Source: Acidovorax sp. (GTDB taxonomy: Bacteria; Pseudomonadota; Gammaproteobacteria; Burkholderiales; Burkholderiaceae_C). From it: 64,000 nt of DNA. The translations under genes and the position numbers were made by a program. Of this stretch, positions 8,473 to 16,756 are shown piece by piece. How positions within the stretch are numbered: the first letter of the stretch is position 1; the number at the start of each line of letters is the position of its first letter. Where the stretch lies: assembly GCA_030692685.1 (NCBI GenBank), contig JAUXZO010000099.1, positions 1-64,000 on the forward strand, in the 5' to 3' direction. Below the pieces are notes generated by a model that made no database searches, was not told where the DNA came from, and saw only the letters and a program-made list of their open reading frames with translations.

Positions 8473-9386
8473 GCGGTGACCTTGATATCCGCCGCTTCGG
8501 CGTGTTGCGGCTGTCTCTCCTGGCAGTAATCCGAATCGGAGCACACATGCATGCGCCCGCCCTGGTCATCGGTGATGACTTCGTCCAGAAAACTGTCGGT
8601 GGCACCGCACAGCGCACAAGCGGCATCCCAACGCTGTACCTCGAAAGGATGGTCTTCAAAACCCAGGCTTTCCACCGCCGTATACGGCGGCACCGCGTAG
8701 ATGCGCTTTTCACGGCCAGCGCCAAACAGCTGGAGCGCCGGGTTCATGTGCATCTTGGGGTTGTCAAACTTGGGGATGGGCGAAGGCGCCATCACGTAGC
8801 GGCCATTGACGAGCACGGGGTAGTCATACGTCGTGGCGATGTGCCCGTAGCGTGCAATGTCTTCATACAGCTTCACGTGCATCAGCCCGTACTCGGCCAG
8901 CCCGTGCAAGGTGCGGGTTTCGGTTTCGCGCGGCTCCAGGCGCTGCATGGGCTCGGGCACAGGCACCTGGTACACGATGATCTGGCCCTCCGCCAGCGGC
9001 GTCTCGGGAATCCGGTGGCGCGTCTGGATCAGTGTGGCGTCGCGTGTGCGTGTGGTGGTGGCCACGGCGGTGGTGCGCTCGAAAAAGCGGCGGATGTTGA
9101 CGGCGTTGACGGTGTCGTCCGAACCCTGGTCGATGACCTTGAGGCAGTCTTGCGGGCCGATGACGGACGCCGTGACCTGGATGCCGCCTGTGCCCCAACC
9201 GTAGGGGAGCGGCATTTCGCGGGAGCCAAACGGCACCTGATAGCCGGGGATGGCCACCGCCTTGAGGATGGCGCGGCGAATCATGCGCTTGGTGCGCTCG
9301 TCCAGGTAGGCAAAGTTGAAGTGGCCGTCCACCGGTGCGGTGTCTGCGGACAGGCCCATCACGGTGGGTTCCATGGGTGCGTTCAT
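8469..9386 (-). CDS. phnJ: Carbon-phosphorus lyase PhnJ (radical SAM)
   Basis: 305 residues. PhnJ cleaves the C-P bond of ribose-1-phosphonate 5-phosphate by radical SAM chemistry and releases the alkane. The cluster cysteines are visible as C257-x2-C260-x21-C282-x5-C288 (CALCG...HVCSDSDYC), and the glycyl-radical segment is GYQVPFGSREMPLPYGWGTG with G48 in the expected place. All key residues are present, so the enzyme should be active. Overlaps phnI and phnO-like genes by 4 bp. Confidence 0.96.
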   Translation of the reverse strand: MNAPMEPTVMGLSADTAPVDGHFNFAYLDERTKRMIRRAILKAVAIPGYQVPFGSREMPLPYGWGTGGIQVTASVIGPQDCLKVIDQGSDDTVNAVNIRRFFERTTAVATTTRTRDATLIQTRHRIPETPLAEGQIIVYQVPVPEPMQRLEPRETETRTLHGLAEYGLMHVKLYEDIARYGHIATTYDYPVLVNGRYVMAPSPIPKFDNPKMHMNPALQLFGAGREKRIYAVPPYTAVESLGFEDHPFEVQRWDAACALCGATDSFLDEVITDDQGGRMHVCSDSDYCQERQPQHAEAADIKVTA

Positions 9387-10486
9387 GGGGCGTTTTCCAT
9401 GTGGGGGGTTGCGGCATGCGCTGCACTGGCGCGCATCTTGCGCACCAGCTCCAGCTCGGACTGGAAGTCCACGTAGTGCGGCAGCTTCAGGTGCTGCACA
9501 AACCCCGAGGCCTCCAGGCTGTCGCTGTGGCCCAGCACAAATTCCTGCATCTGCGCGGGCGACTCCACCGGTTCGCCCAGTTCATCGGCGCGCAGGGCGC
9601 GGTCTACCAGGCTCATGGCCATGGCCTTGCGCTCGCTGTGGCCAAACGCCAAACCGTAGCCACGCGTGAACTGCGGTGGCTGCGCTTTGCTGCCAGCAAA
9701 CTGGTTCACCATTTCGCATTCGGTGATCTCGATGTCACCAATGTCAATGGCAAAGCCCAGTTCTTCAGGCTCGATCTCCACCGCCACCGTGCCAAGGCGC
9801 ACTTCACCCACAAAGGGGTGCGAGTGTGAATAGCCGCGCTGGGTCGAATACGCCATGGCCAGCAAAAACCCTTCATCACCCCGCGCCAGATTTTGCAAGC
9901 GCGTGGCGCGGTTCGCCGGGAAACGCAACGGTTCGCGGGTCAGGTCCGTCGGCGTGGGGTCGCCAGGGGGCACGGGGCGCGTCTCGATCAGCCCTTCATG
10001 ATTGAGGAGGTCCACCACGCGCGGAGTGATAGCGGTAGATGCCTCGGCGGGGGCGTGCGAGCGTTCAGGCACCTTGCCCTCGGCCAGCAACGTGAAGTCG
10101 AGCAGGCGCTGTGTGTAGTCGTAGGTGGGGCCCAGCACCTGTCCACCTGGCAGGTCCTTGAAGGTGGCGGAAATGCGCCGGTCCAGCGCCATGCGGGCGG
10201 TGTCTAGCGGGGAGGTTGTGCCCAGGCGCGGCAAGGTGGCGCGGTACGCACGCAACAAGAAGATGGCTTCCACCAGATCGCCCGCTGCCTGCTTGATGGC
10301 CAGTGCGGCCAGCTCGGGGTCGTACACCGAGCCTTCGGTCATGACCCGGTCGACCGCCAGTTTCAGTTGCTGGCGGATTTGCGGCACCGATAGCTCTGGC
10401 AGCGCAGCGTCGCCCCGACGCTGCTCGGCAAGCAAGCGGTAGCTGTTGAGAATGGCGGTTTCCCCGCCCTTGACGGCAACATACAT
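9383..10486 (-). CDS. phnI: C-P lyase complex subunit PhnI
   Basis: 367 residues with the PhnI hallmarks MYVAVKGGETAILNSYRLL at the N-terminus and YGLAFGHSERKAMAMSLVDRAL. PhnI is the nucleosidase-like subunit that, with PhnG, PhnH and PhnL, exchanges adenine of ATP for the phosphonate. It starts one base after the phnH stop codon. Confidence 0.95.
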   Translation of the reverse strand: MYVAVKGGETAILNSYRLLAEQRRGDAALPELSVPQIRQQLKLAVDRVMTEGSVYDPELAALAIKQAAGDLVEAIFLLRAYRATLPRLGTTSPLDTARMALDRRISATFKDLPGGQVLGPTYDYTQRLLDFTLLAEGKVPERSHAPAEASTAITPRVVDLLNHEGLIETRPVPPGDPTPTDLTREPLRFPANRATRLQNLARGDEGFLLAMAYSTQRGYSHSHPFVGEVRLGTVAVEIEPEELGFAIDIGDIEITECEMVNQFAGSKAQPPQFTRGYGLAFGHSERKAMAMSLVDRALRADELGEPVESPAQMQEFVLGHSDSLEASGFVQHLKLPHYVDFQSELELVRKMRASAAHAATPHMENAP

Positions 10487-10487
10487 G

Positions 10488-11132
10488 TCAGGCCTCTTCA
10501 GTGTGTTGTTCGGTAGCCGCGTTCACGATGCGGGTGGTGCGCGGCAGGCCCACGATGTGCGTCGGCGTGCCAAGTAGTACATCCACCCCGCGTGGAAACG
10601 CTGCGTGGTTGGCGGCCCACTGGCGCGCGAAGTCGGTCGGCAAGCCCACCACCTGCAGCGCGGCGGTGTGCTGGATACCCGGACCGCTCAGGCGCCAGGT
10701 GCCCGCGTCGCCTTCGCACGCCTGGGCGAGCGCCACGTCTATCAAGCAAGTGGTCGACTGGTCCGGATAGGTATCTGTTCCTTGGGCAAGGCCGCTGAGC
10801 ACGGGCATTGCGTCGCCCTCACCTACCCAGGCAAACCGGGCCTGCCCCGGCTGAGCCACCAGCGTGCAGCCGGTGTGAAAGCGCAACCACGCGCCCGCAT
10901 CGCTGGCCGCAATGCGGGGCGATAGCCACAGCGTGCAATCGCTGTCGAGCAAGGCCAGCAGCACGGCGGCCGATGCGCAGTGCACTGCGGTGGGCACCTG
11001 TGCATCATGCGCAATGCCTACCGGGCTGCCTGGGTGTGACAGCGCCTGCAGAACCGCACGGAAGACAGCCTGGCTGCCAAACGCCTCGTTCGAAAAGCCA
11101 GCACCCAGGGATGCCAAAGTAGGGGTGCTCAT
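10488..11132 (-). CDS. phnH: C-P lyase complex subunit PhnH
   Basis: 214 residues; N-terminal GFSNEAFGSQAVFRAVLQALSHPG and the later FPRGVDVLL are typical of PhnH, a fold related to PLP enzymes but without the cofactor lysine. Its start overlaps the phnG stop (ATGA). Confidence 0.94.
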   Translation of the reverse strand: MSTPTLASLGAGFSNEAFGSQAVFRAVLQALSHPGSPVGIAHDAQVPTAVHCASAAVLLALLDSDCTLWLSPRIAASDAGAWLRFHTGCTLVAQPGQARFAWVGEGDAMPVLSGLAQGTDTYPDQSTTCLIDVALAQACEGDAGTWRLSGPGIQHTAALQVVGLPTDFARQWAANHAAFPRGVDVLLGTPTHIVGLPRTTRIVNAATEQHTEEA

Positions 11133-11641
11133 TCGGCGTCCTCGTCAGTGTCCGAGCCGCTTTCGCGGGCCACAGTGAAAAAGTCCACCTTGGTGCTGGC
11201 AGCGCGTGCCTGTCGGTGGGCCTGGGCGCTGCGCAGGTGGCTGCGGATGGGCTGCAGCAGCTGCGCGTCCAGCACGGGCTGGCGCGCCGGGTCTTGCAGC
11301 AACGCATCGGCCAGCGCAGCCAGGTGCACCTGGCGGTGCGACCGACCCAGGACATAAGCCACACCCACCGTGGCGTCGGCGGCCTGTGCATCGGCATCCA
11401 CGCGCAGCGCGCAGCGGGTCACGGTGACCTCGCCCAGGTGAAAGCGCTCCCCCGTGCCGCCCGCACGGCCCTGCACCATCATCAGGCCAGTCTCGGGGGC
11501 GCGCAGCCAGCGCGCCGGGCGGCGGGTGTCGTCTTGCAGGGCAGATTCGAGCAGGCCAAGCGGCGCCCGTGCAAGCAGCGCCATCCACTGCGCGCGCTGC
11601 AACGGCCTGCCGGGGCTCGGATTGTCAAAGGCTTGAAACAT
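11129..11641 (-). CDS. phnG: C-P lyase complex subunit PhnG
   Basis: 170 residues, matching PhnG in length and in the RAQWMALLARAPLGLLE and TRCALRVD segments. It is the first gene of the phnGHIJ(O)KLM unit, divergent from phnF across 75 bp that include a predicted PhnF operator. Confidence 0.92.
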   Translation of the reverse strand: MFQAFDNPSPGRPLQRAQWMALLARAPLGLLESALQDDTRRPARWLRAPETGLMMVQGRAGGTGERFHLGEVTVTRCALRVDADAQAADATVGVAYVLGRSHRQVHLAALADALLQDPARQPVLDAQLLQPIRSHLRSAQAHRQARAASTKVDFFTVARESGSDTDEDAE

Positions 11642-11660
11642 GAAAGTGGTACTCTGAAAG

Positions 11661-11672
11661 TTGTATAGACAA
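11661..11672. promoter_or_regulatory. Predicted PhnF operator between phnG and phnF
   Basis: TTGTATAGACAA, a palindrome matching the published mycobacterial PhnF site TGGTATAGACCA except for the outer bases. On the minus strand it overlaps a TATACA that could serve as the -10 box for phnG. Its place in the divergent spacer would allow control of both the C-P lyase genes and phnF. Confidence 0.7.
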
Positions 11673-11716
11673 ATTGAACAACTGGCGCCAGCTTAAAGAG
11701 CGCGTATGTAGGTTTC

Positions 11717-12490
11717 ATGACAGCCACCACCCTTCACACCCATTCGCCCAATTCCCCGGTCTCACCGCAACGCCCCCCACGCGACAGTTTCTGGACGCGC
11801 ATCGCAGCCGAGCTGGCCGAGGCCATTGGCAGCGGCCTCTATTCCCCAGGCCAACGCCTTCCCTCGGAGCACGCGCTGGCCGAGCAGTTCGGGGTAAACC
11901 GGCACACGATCCGCCGCTCGCTGGCCAGCCTGTGCAGCCAAGGGCTGGTCCGGATCACGCAGGGCAGCGGCACCTATGTCGAAGACTTTGCGGTGGACCT
12001 GGTGCTGGGCAAGCGCACACGCCACCAGCAAGGCCTGGCCCAGGCAGGACTGCGCGGCAGCCTGGTGATACTGGCCGAAGACACTGTGCGCGCCACGGCG
12101 GCGCTGGCCAAGGCGCTGCAGGTGCCCGCACGCAGCCCCGTGCTGGCACTGCACGTGATGGGAGAAGCCGAAGGCCAACCGCTGCACCTGAGCGAGCGTT
12201 TCTTCCCCTTGCCGCGTTTTGCAGGCATGGCTGCCGTGGTGCGAAGCACTGGCTCCATCACAGCGGGTTTTGCAGCGCATGGCGTGGCCGACTACACACG
12301 CAAGGAAAGCCGCATCACGGCCGAGCTGCCCACCAGCGAAGTCGCCGCACAGCTTCGCCAGCCCGCCACGCGCCCCGTGCTGCTGGTGGAGAGCCTGAAT
12401 GTGGACTTGCAGGGCGCGCCCATCGAATGGGCACGCGCCTGGTTCGCGGGCGACCGCGTCAAACTGACCATTGACCACGATGAACACTGA
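11717..12490 (+). CDS. phnF: GntR-family phosphonate regulator PhnF
   Basis: 257 residues. The N-terminal GntR winged helix (about residues 18-85: SFWTRIAAELAEAIGSGLYS, LPSEHALAEQFGVNRHTIRR) is joined to a C-terminal UTRA effector domain (HLSERFFPLPRF, ITAELPTSEVAAQL). It likely represses the phn units from the two GTATAGAC/GTCTAGAC palindromes. It overlaps the start of the DUF1045 gene by 11 bp. Confidence 0.9.
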   Translation: MTATTLHTHSPNSPVSPQRPPRDSFWTRIAAELAEAIGSGLYSPGQRLPSEHALAEQFGVNRHTIRRSLASLCSQGLVRITQGSGTYVEDFAVDLVLGKRTRHQQGLAQAGLRGSLVILAEDTVRATAALAKALQVPARSPVLALHVMGEAEGQPLHLSERFFPLPRFAGMAAVVRSTGSITAGFAAHGVADYTRKESRITAELPTSEVAAQLRQPATRPVLLVESLNVDLQGAPIEWARAWFAGDRVKLTIDHDEH

Positions 12491-13202
12491 AGCCCAAACC
12501 GCCCACCGCTATGCGGTGTATTACGCACCCAGCCCTGGCACCCTGGGCTGGCTCGCCGGCAGCCACTGGCTGGGCCGCTGCGCCGCCTTGCTGCAACCGA
12601 TGCAACAACTCGCTATCGACGGGGTATTGCCGCAAGACCTGCACAGGCTGACTGCAGCGCCCCGCCGCTATGGCTGGCATGCCACGCTCAAAGCGCCCTT
12701 TGCGCTGGCACCCGGCACCGACTGGATCACGCTGCACCAAGCCGTGCAGGCGGTTGCGCGTGGTCTGCAACCCTTTGTGATGCCGCCGCTTCAGGTGCAG
12801 CGCATCGATAATTTCCTCGCCTTGGTGCCAGCACCTTCGCACGCTGCCAATGCGCTGATCCACGAAGCTGCGACAGCGTGTGTGATGCAGCTGCAGCCCT
12901 TGGCCGCACCATTGGGCGATGCGGAGCTGGCCCGCAAGCGGGCCTCCGGTCTCACGCCGCGCCAGGATGCGTTGCTGCAAGACTGGGGCTATCCGTTTGT
13001 GCTGGAGGAGTTCCGTTTTCACATGTCCATCACCGGAGACCTGCGGCCGTTCGACGACACAACCCAGACTCTGGTCCTCGACGCCGCACAGGAATTTTTC
13101 TCCGATCTGCCCACCCTGAAGTTCAACAGCCTGGCGCTGTTTGCCGAGCCCACGCCGGGCGCAGACTTTGTGCTGCTCGATCACCTGGAGATGGGCGCAT
13201 GA
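12480..13202 (+). CDS. DUF1045 phosphonate-operon protein, 2H phosphodiesterase fold
   Basis: 240 residues from the ATG at 12480; a TTG three codons earlier is less likely. Two short motifs, H67-A-T69-L in GWHATLKAPF and H181-M-S183-I in FRFHMSITGD, are the paired HxT/S signatures of 2H phosphodiesterases. The family is known as a phosphonate-operon protein. Since phnP, the cyclic phosphodiesterase that opens ribose 1,2-cyclic phosphate 5-phosphate, is absent, this protein may replace it. It overlaps phnN by 4 bp. Function is inferred. Confidence 0.85.
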   Translation: MNTEAQTAHRYAVYYAPSPGTLGWLAGSHWLGRCAALLQPMQQLAIDGVLPQDLHRLTAAPRRYGWHATLKAPFALAPGTDWITLHQAVQAVARGLQPFVMPPLQVQRIDNFLALVPAPSHAANALIHEAATACVMQLQPLAAPLGDAELARKRASGLTPRQDALLQDWGYPFVLEEFRFHMSITGDLRPFDDTTQTLVLDAAQEFFSDLPTLKFNSLALFAEPTPGADFVLLDHLEMGA

Positions 13203-13843
13203 CGGCCCGGCTGATTTACTTCATGGGGCCTTCTGGCGCGGGCAAGGACAGCCTGCTGGACTGGTTGCGCGCGCACTTGGCCGCCCCCTGCCCCGTGCAC
13301 TGGGCCCAGCGCACCATCAGCCGCCCCGCGGTAGCAGGCGGCGAAGCCTATGAGAGCGTGTCGCCCCAGGCTTTTGCCGCGCTGTGCGACTCCCAGTCGT
13401 TTGCCTTGCACTGGGAGGCCAACGGCCTGGGCTACGGCATCAGGCACGCGCAGCTTGCGCCGCTGCAGGCAGACCAGTGGGTGCTGCTGAACGGGTCCCG
13501 CGCCTATCTGGCCGATGCGCTGGCGCGGTTCCCGCAACTGGTGGCGGTCCACATCACGGCCAGCCCGGAGGTACTGCGCAGCCGCCTGCTGTCACGCGGA
13601 CGCGAGACGCCACACCAGGTAGAAGCCCGCGTACAGCGGGCAATGGCCTTCACGCCACCACCGCTCGCCACCCGACTGGAAGTGCACAACGACGGCACAC
13701 TGGACGATGCGGGCCAACAGTTGCTACACACGCTCCAGCAACTGCCAGATTGGCCCCCACACCGTGGCAAACTTTCCCATTCAGCCACCGCGGTTTTGCC
13801 AGCCTGCCCATCCAGAAACACTTTGCTCCTCGACGCACCATGA
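13199..13843 (+). CDS. phnN: Ribose 1,5-bisphosphokinase PhnN
   Basis: 214 residues from the ATG overlapping the DUF1045 stop (ATGA). P-loop GPSGAGKDS at residues 10-18, followed by guanylate-kinase-like segments (WAQRTISRPAVAGGEAYESV, FALHWEANGLGYGI). PhnN makes PRPP from ribose 1,5-bisphosphate, the last step of the C-P lyase pathway. The C-terminal tail after about residue 190 (SHSATAVLPACPSRNTLLLD) is not typical of the family and runs into the arsC start, again with a 4 bp ATGA overlap. Confidence 0.88.
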   Translation: MTARLIYFMGPSGAGKDSLLDWLRAHLAAPCPVHWAQRTISRPAVAGGEAYESVSPQAFAALCDSQSFALHWEANGLGYGIRHAQLAPLQADQWVLLNGSRAYLADALARFPQLVAVHITASPEVLRSRLLSRGRETPHQVEARVQRAMAFTPPPLATRLEVHNDGTLDDAGQQLLHTLQQLPDWPPHRGKLSHSATAVLPACPSRNTLLLDAP

Positions 13844-14262
13844 CCACCATCACCATCTATCACAACCCCCAATGCGGCACCTCCCGCAACACGCTGGCCA
13901 TGATCCGCAACGCCGGTATCGAGCCTGAAGTCATTGAGTACCTGAAGACACCGCCGGACCGTGCCACGCTGCTGGCACTGCTTGCGGCCACCGGCGAGCC
14001 GGTGATCAACGCCGTGCGCACCAAGGAGGCCGTCTTCACCGCGCTGCAACTGGGCGCCCCCGGCGTGACCGATCCGCAACTGATCGACGCCATGCTCGCC
14101 CATCCCATCCTCATCAACCGACCCATCGTGGTGACCCCGCTGGGCACCCGGCTGTGCCGCCCGTCCGAAGTAGTGCTGGAGATCTTGCCCGCAGCCCAGC
14201 AAGGCGCGTTCACCAAGGAAGACGGCGAAGCGGTAGTCAACGGCAGGGGCGAACGTGTCTGA
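13840..14262 (+). CDS. arsC: Glutaredoxin-type arsenate reductase ArsC
   Basis: 140 residues starting [17 protein letters not shown], with catalytic C12 and the oxyanion-binding arginines in [18 protein letters not shown]. It reduces arsenate to arsenite using glutathione and glutaredoxin. Its start overlaps phnN and its end overlaps arsH, so it appears to be part of the phnF transcript rather than an independent ars operon; no arsR or arsB/acr3 gene is present. Confidence 0.9.
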   Translation: MTTITIYHNPQCGTSRNTLAMIRNAGIEPEVIEYLKTPPDRATLLALLAATGEPVINAVRTKEAVFTALQLGAPGVTDPQLIDAMLAHPILINRPIVVTPLGTRLCRPSEVVLEILPAAQQGAFTKEDGEAVVNGRGERV

Positions 14263-15016
14263 GCCCGCCGCCGCATGCGATGGAACGCCCGGCATTGACC
14301 TGAGCGACCTGCCCCAACTGCAGCCCGACCTGTTTCGGGTGCCCGGCATGGCAAAGCTGCAAGCGCCCGAGCACAGCACCCATGCCCCCCGGTTTTTGTT
14401 GCTGTACGGATCGCTGCGCAGCCGCTCGTTCAGCCGCCTTGTGACGGAAGAAGCGGCACGCCTGCTCACGGCCATGGGCGGCGAGGTGCGCATCTTCAAT
14501 CCCAGCGGCCTGCCGCTGGCCGACGATGCCCCCGAGACGCATCCGAAGGTGGCAGAGCTGCGCAGCCTGGCCCAGTGGGCCGAAGGCATGGTGTGGTGCT
14601 CGCCCGAGAGGCACGGCGCCATGACGGGCATCATGAAGACGCAGATCGACTGGATCCCGCTGGCCATGGGCGCGGTGCGCCCCACGCAGGGCAAGACGCT
14701 GGCCGTGATGCAAGTGAGCGGCGGGTCGCAGTCGTTCAATGCCGTCAACCAGATGCGCGTGTTGGGCCGCTGGATGCGCATGCTCACCATCCCCAACCAG
14801 TCGTCGGTGGCCAAGGCGTTTCAGGAGTTTGGCGACGATGACCGCATGAAACCGTCGGCTTACTACGACCGCGTGGTGGATGTGATGGAAGAGCTGTTCA
14901 AGTTCACACTGCTCACGCGCGATGTGGCGCCCTACCTGGTAGACCGCTACAGCGAGCGCAAGGAGAGCGCGCAGGAGCTGTCGCGCCGCGTGAACCAGGC
15001 CAAGGCGGTGGCGTGA
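14255..15016 (+). CDS. arsH: ArsH, NADPH-dependent FMN reductase / organoarsenical oxidase
   Basis: 253 residues from a GTG that overlaps arsC by 8 bp. The flavodoxin-like core [20 protein letters not shown] binds FMN, and [20 protein letters not shown] is the ArsH signature. ArsH oxidises trivalent methyl- and aryl-arsenicals to less toxic pentavalent forms. Finding it in one overlapping run with phn genes is unusual. Confidence 0.92.
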   Translation: MSEPAAACDGTPGIDLSDLPQLQPDLFRVPGMAKLQAPEHSTHAPRFLLLYGSLRSRSFSRLVTEEAARLLTAMGGEVRIFNPSGLPLADDAPETHPKVAELRSLAQWAEGMVWCSPERHGAMTGIMKTQIDWIPLAMGAVRPTQGKTLAVMQVSGGSQSFNAVNQMRVLGRWMRMLTIPNQSSVAKAFQEFGDDDRMKPSAYYDRVVDVMEELFKFTLLTRDVAPYLVDRYSERKESAQELSRRVNQAKAVA

Positions 15017-15046
15017 GCGTTCGCGACTCGACCAATACACCGACAA

Positions 15047-15072
15047 CCGTTCGGGCTGAGCCTGTCGAAGCC
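15047..15072 (-). repeat. 26-27 bp dispersed repeat, reverse orientation
   Basis: Reverse complement of the element at 162-188 (reads CCGTTCGGGCTGAGCCTGTC followed by GAAGCC). It sits in the 91 bp gap between arsH and the MFS transporter gene, and so breaks the run of overlapping genes. Confidence 0.9.
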
Positions 15073-15107
15073 GGGGCGCGTTCCCCATCGCCACAGCGGC
15101 CACCGAT

Positions 15108-16340
15108 ATGACAGCGCCGTCACAACGCTGGACCGTGGCACGCCTGGGTACCGCGCAAACGCTGGCCTGGGCCTCGTCTTACTACCTGCCCGCCATGCTG
15201 GCTGTGCCCATGGCGCGCGATGTAGGCGTGACCACGCCCACGGTATTTGCGGCGTTCTCGGTGGCACTCATCGTGTCGGCGCTGCTCGGGCCGCTGGCGG
15301 GCCGGGCCATCGACCAGCACGGCGGGCGGCTGGTGCTGGTGGGCACCAACGTGTTGTTTGCCACTGCCTTGGCCGGGATGGCGCTGGCACAAGGCCCGGT
15401 GGGCCTGTTTGCCGCCTGGGTGCTGATGGGCGTGGCCATGGGGTCGGGCTTGTACGAGGCAGCGTTTGCCACGCTGGTGCGGCTCTACGGCCAAGGTGCG
15501 CGCGGGGCCATCACCGGCATCACGCTGATCGCGGGGTTTGCCAGCACGGTAGGCTGGCCGCTGTCGGCGTGGATGGAAGTGCACTGGGGCTGGCGGGGCG
15601 CATGCTTTGGCTGGGCTGCGCTCCACCTGCTGTTGGGCGTGCCGCTCAACGGCTGGCTGCCGCGCATTCGCCGTTCGGAGCAGGCGTACGACACTCCAGC
15701 CGCAGCGGTAACTTCTACACCCACAGCCACCGCAGCCACCACAAAATCTGCAGCACAGCCAACCGCAGAGCCCGCCCCGCTGACGCAGCCCCTGCGCGCC
15801 ACCGTGCTGCTGTCGTTTGTGTTTGCCGTCACCTGGTTCACGAGCACGGCCATGGCCGCGCACCTGCCTCGGCTACTGCAAGCCAGCGGCACGTCGCTGC
15901 AAGCAGCAGTGGCCATTGCGGCGCTGGTGGGCCCCGCGCAGGTAGTGGCGCGTTTGCTGGAGTTTGGCCTGTTGCGCCGTGTGCATCCTTTGCTGTCGGC
16001 ACAACTAGCGGCTGCGGCCCACCCTGTCGGCGCGGTCATCTTGCTGGTGGTGGGTGGGCCCGCCGCCGCGGTGTTTACCGTGCTGCACGGTGCGGGCAAC
16101 GGCATTTTGACCATTGCCAAGGGCACACTGCCCCTGGTGTTGTTTGGCCCCGCAGGCTACGGCGCACGCCAGGGGCTGATGATGGTGCCAGCCCGCGTGG
16201 CGCAGGCTTTTGCGCCAGTGCTGTTTGGGATGCTGCTCGACGGCGTGGGCGCTGCAGCTGTGTGGCTGACAGCGTTGCTGGGCGTGGCGGCGCTGGGGGC
16301 GTTGTGGGCGCTGCGGCCCGCACGCACACTCCACAGCTAG
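15108..16340 (+). CDS. MFS transporter
   Basis: 410 residues, about 12 membrane segments, with a long hydrophilic Ala/Thr/Pro-rich central loop (about residues 190-225) typical of the MFS midpoint. The 2-3 loop has GPLAGRAIDQHGGR, close to the MFS motif A. It follows arsH in the same direction. An arsenical efflux role is possible, since no other arsenic exporter is present, but it is not shown by sequence. Its TAG stop shares the palindromic CTAG at 16337-16340 with the stop of the convergent gene. Confidence 0.8.
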   Translation: MTAPSQRWTVARLGTAQTLAWASSYYLPAMLAVPMARDVGVTTPTVFAAFSVALIVSALLGPLAGRAIDQHGGRLVLVGTNVLFATALAGMALAQGPVGLFAAWVLMGVAMGSGLYEAAFATLVRLYGQGARGAITGITLIAGFASTVGWPLSAWMEVHWGWRGACFGWAALHLLLGVPLNGWLPRIRRSEQAYDTPAAAVTSTPTATAATTKSAAQPTAEPAPLTQPLRATVLLSFVFAVTWFTSTAMAAHLPRLLQASGTSLQAAVAIAALVGPAQVVARLLEFGLLRRVHPLLSAQLAAAAHPVGAVILLVVGGPAAAVFTVLHGAGNGILTIAKGTLPLVLFGPAGYGARQGLMMVPARVAQAFAPVLFGMLLDGVGAAAVWLTALLGVAALGALWALRPARTLHS

Positions 16341-16696
16341 CCAAAGAACACAAAGACGGCAGCAAATAAATGAGCGACCCAGCTGGCACGGTTGGCGGCC
16401 TGTGCGGCCTGTTTTTCAATCGGAAACAACTCGCACCGGCGCCACATCCATACGTTGCCGACGACCATCAGCAGCAACCCAGACACCACGACCAACCCGG
16501 ACGACAGGGACACACCCAGCACCAGGCAGCCAATCAGTGTCATCCAGGTGAACACGCCGATGCCGCCGGAGGTGCTGGCCAACACATGAGAAAGCCCCAA
16601 GCAATAACTGCATTGCGCAGGGCTTTCTCGCGTGGCCCAGCGCAAGGCAACGTTGCTGACGCCGGGCTTTTGGCAATGGGGGCAAATGTGCTTCAT
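16337..16696 (-). CDS. Small membrane protein with N-terminal zinc ribbon
   Basis: 119 residues from MKHICPHC; an upstream extension of 16 codons lacks family features. Four cysteines (C5-x2-C8 and C29-x2-C32) form a probable zinc ribbon, followed by two hydrophobic helices (about 45-80) and a C-terminal one. I do not recognise a function. The 3' end overlaps the MFS gene by 4 bp tail to tail. Confidence 0.7.
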   Translation of the reverse strand: MKHICPHCQKPGVSNVALRWATRESPAQCSYCLGLSHVLASTSGGIGVFTWMTLIGCLVLGVSLSSGLVVVSGLLLMVVGNVWMWRRCELFPIEKQAAQAANRASWVAHLFAAVFVFFG

Positions 16697-16756
16697 GCGG
16701 GCAAGGGAGATTGATGGTTTTCTTTGCCATGCTAAATCAGGCATGCAACGCGCCCT

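Noticed and set aside
14255..15016. ArsH gene read as a generic NAD(P)H quinone reductase
   Set aside because: The [10 protein letters not shown] segment and arsC linkage fit ArsH better than generic flavodoxin-like reductases.
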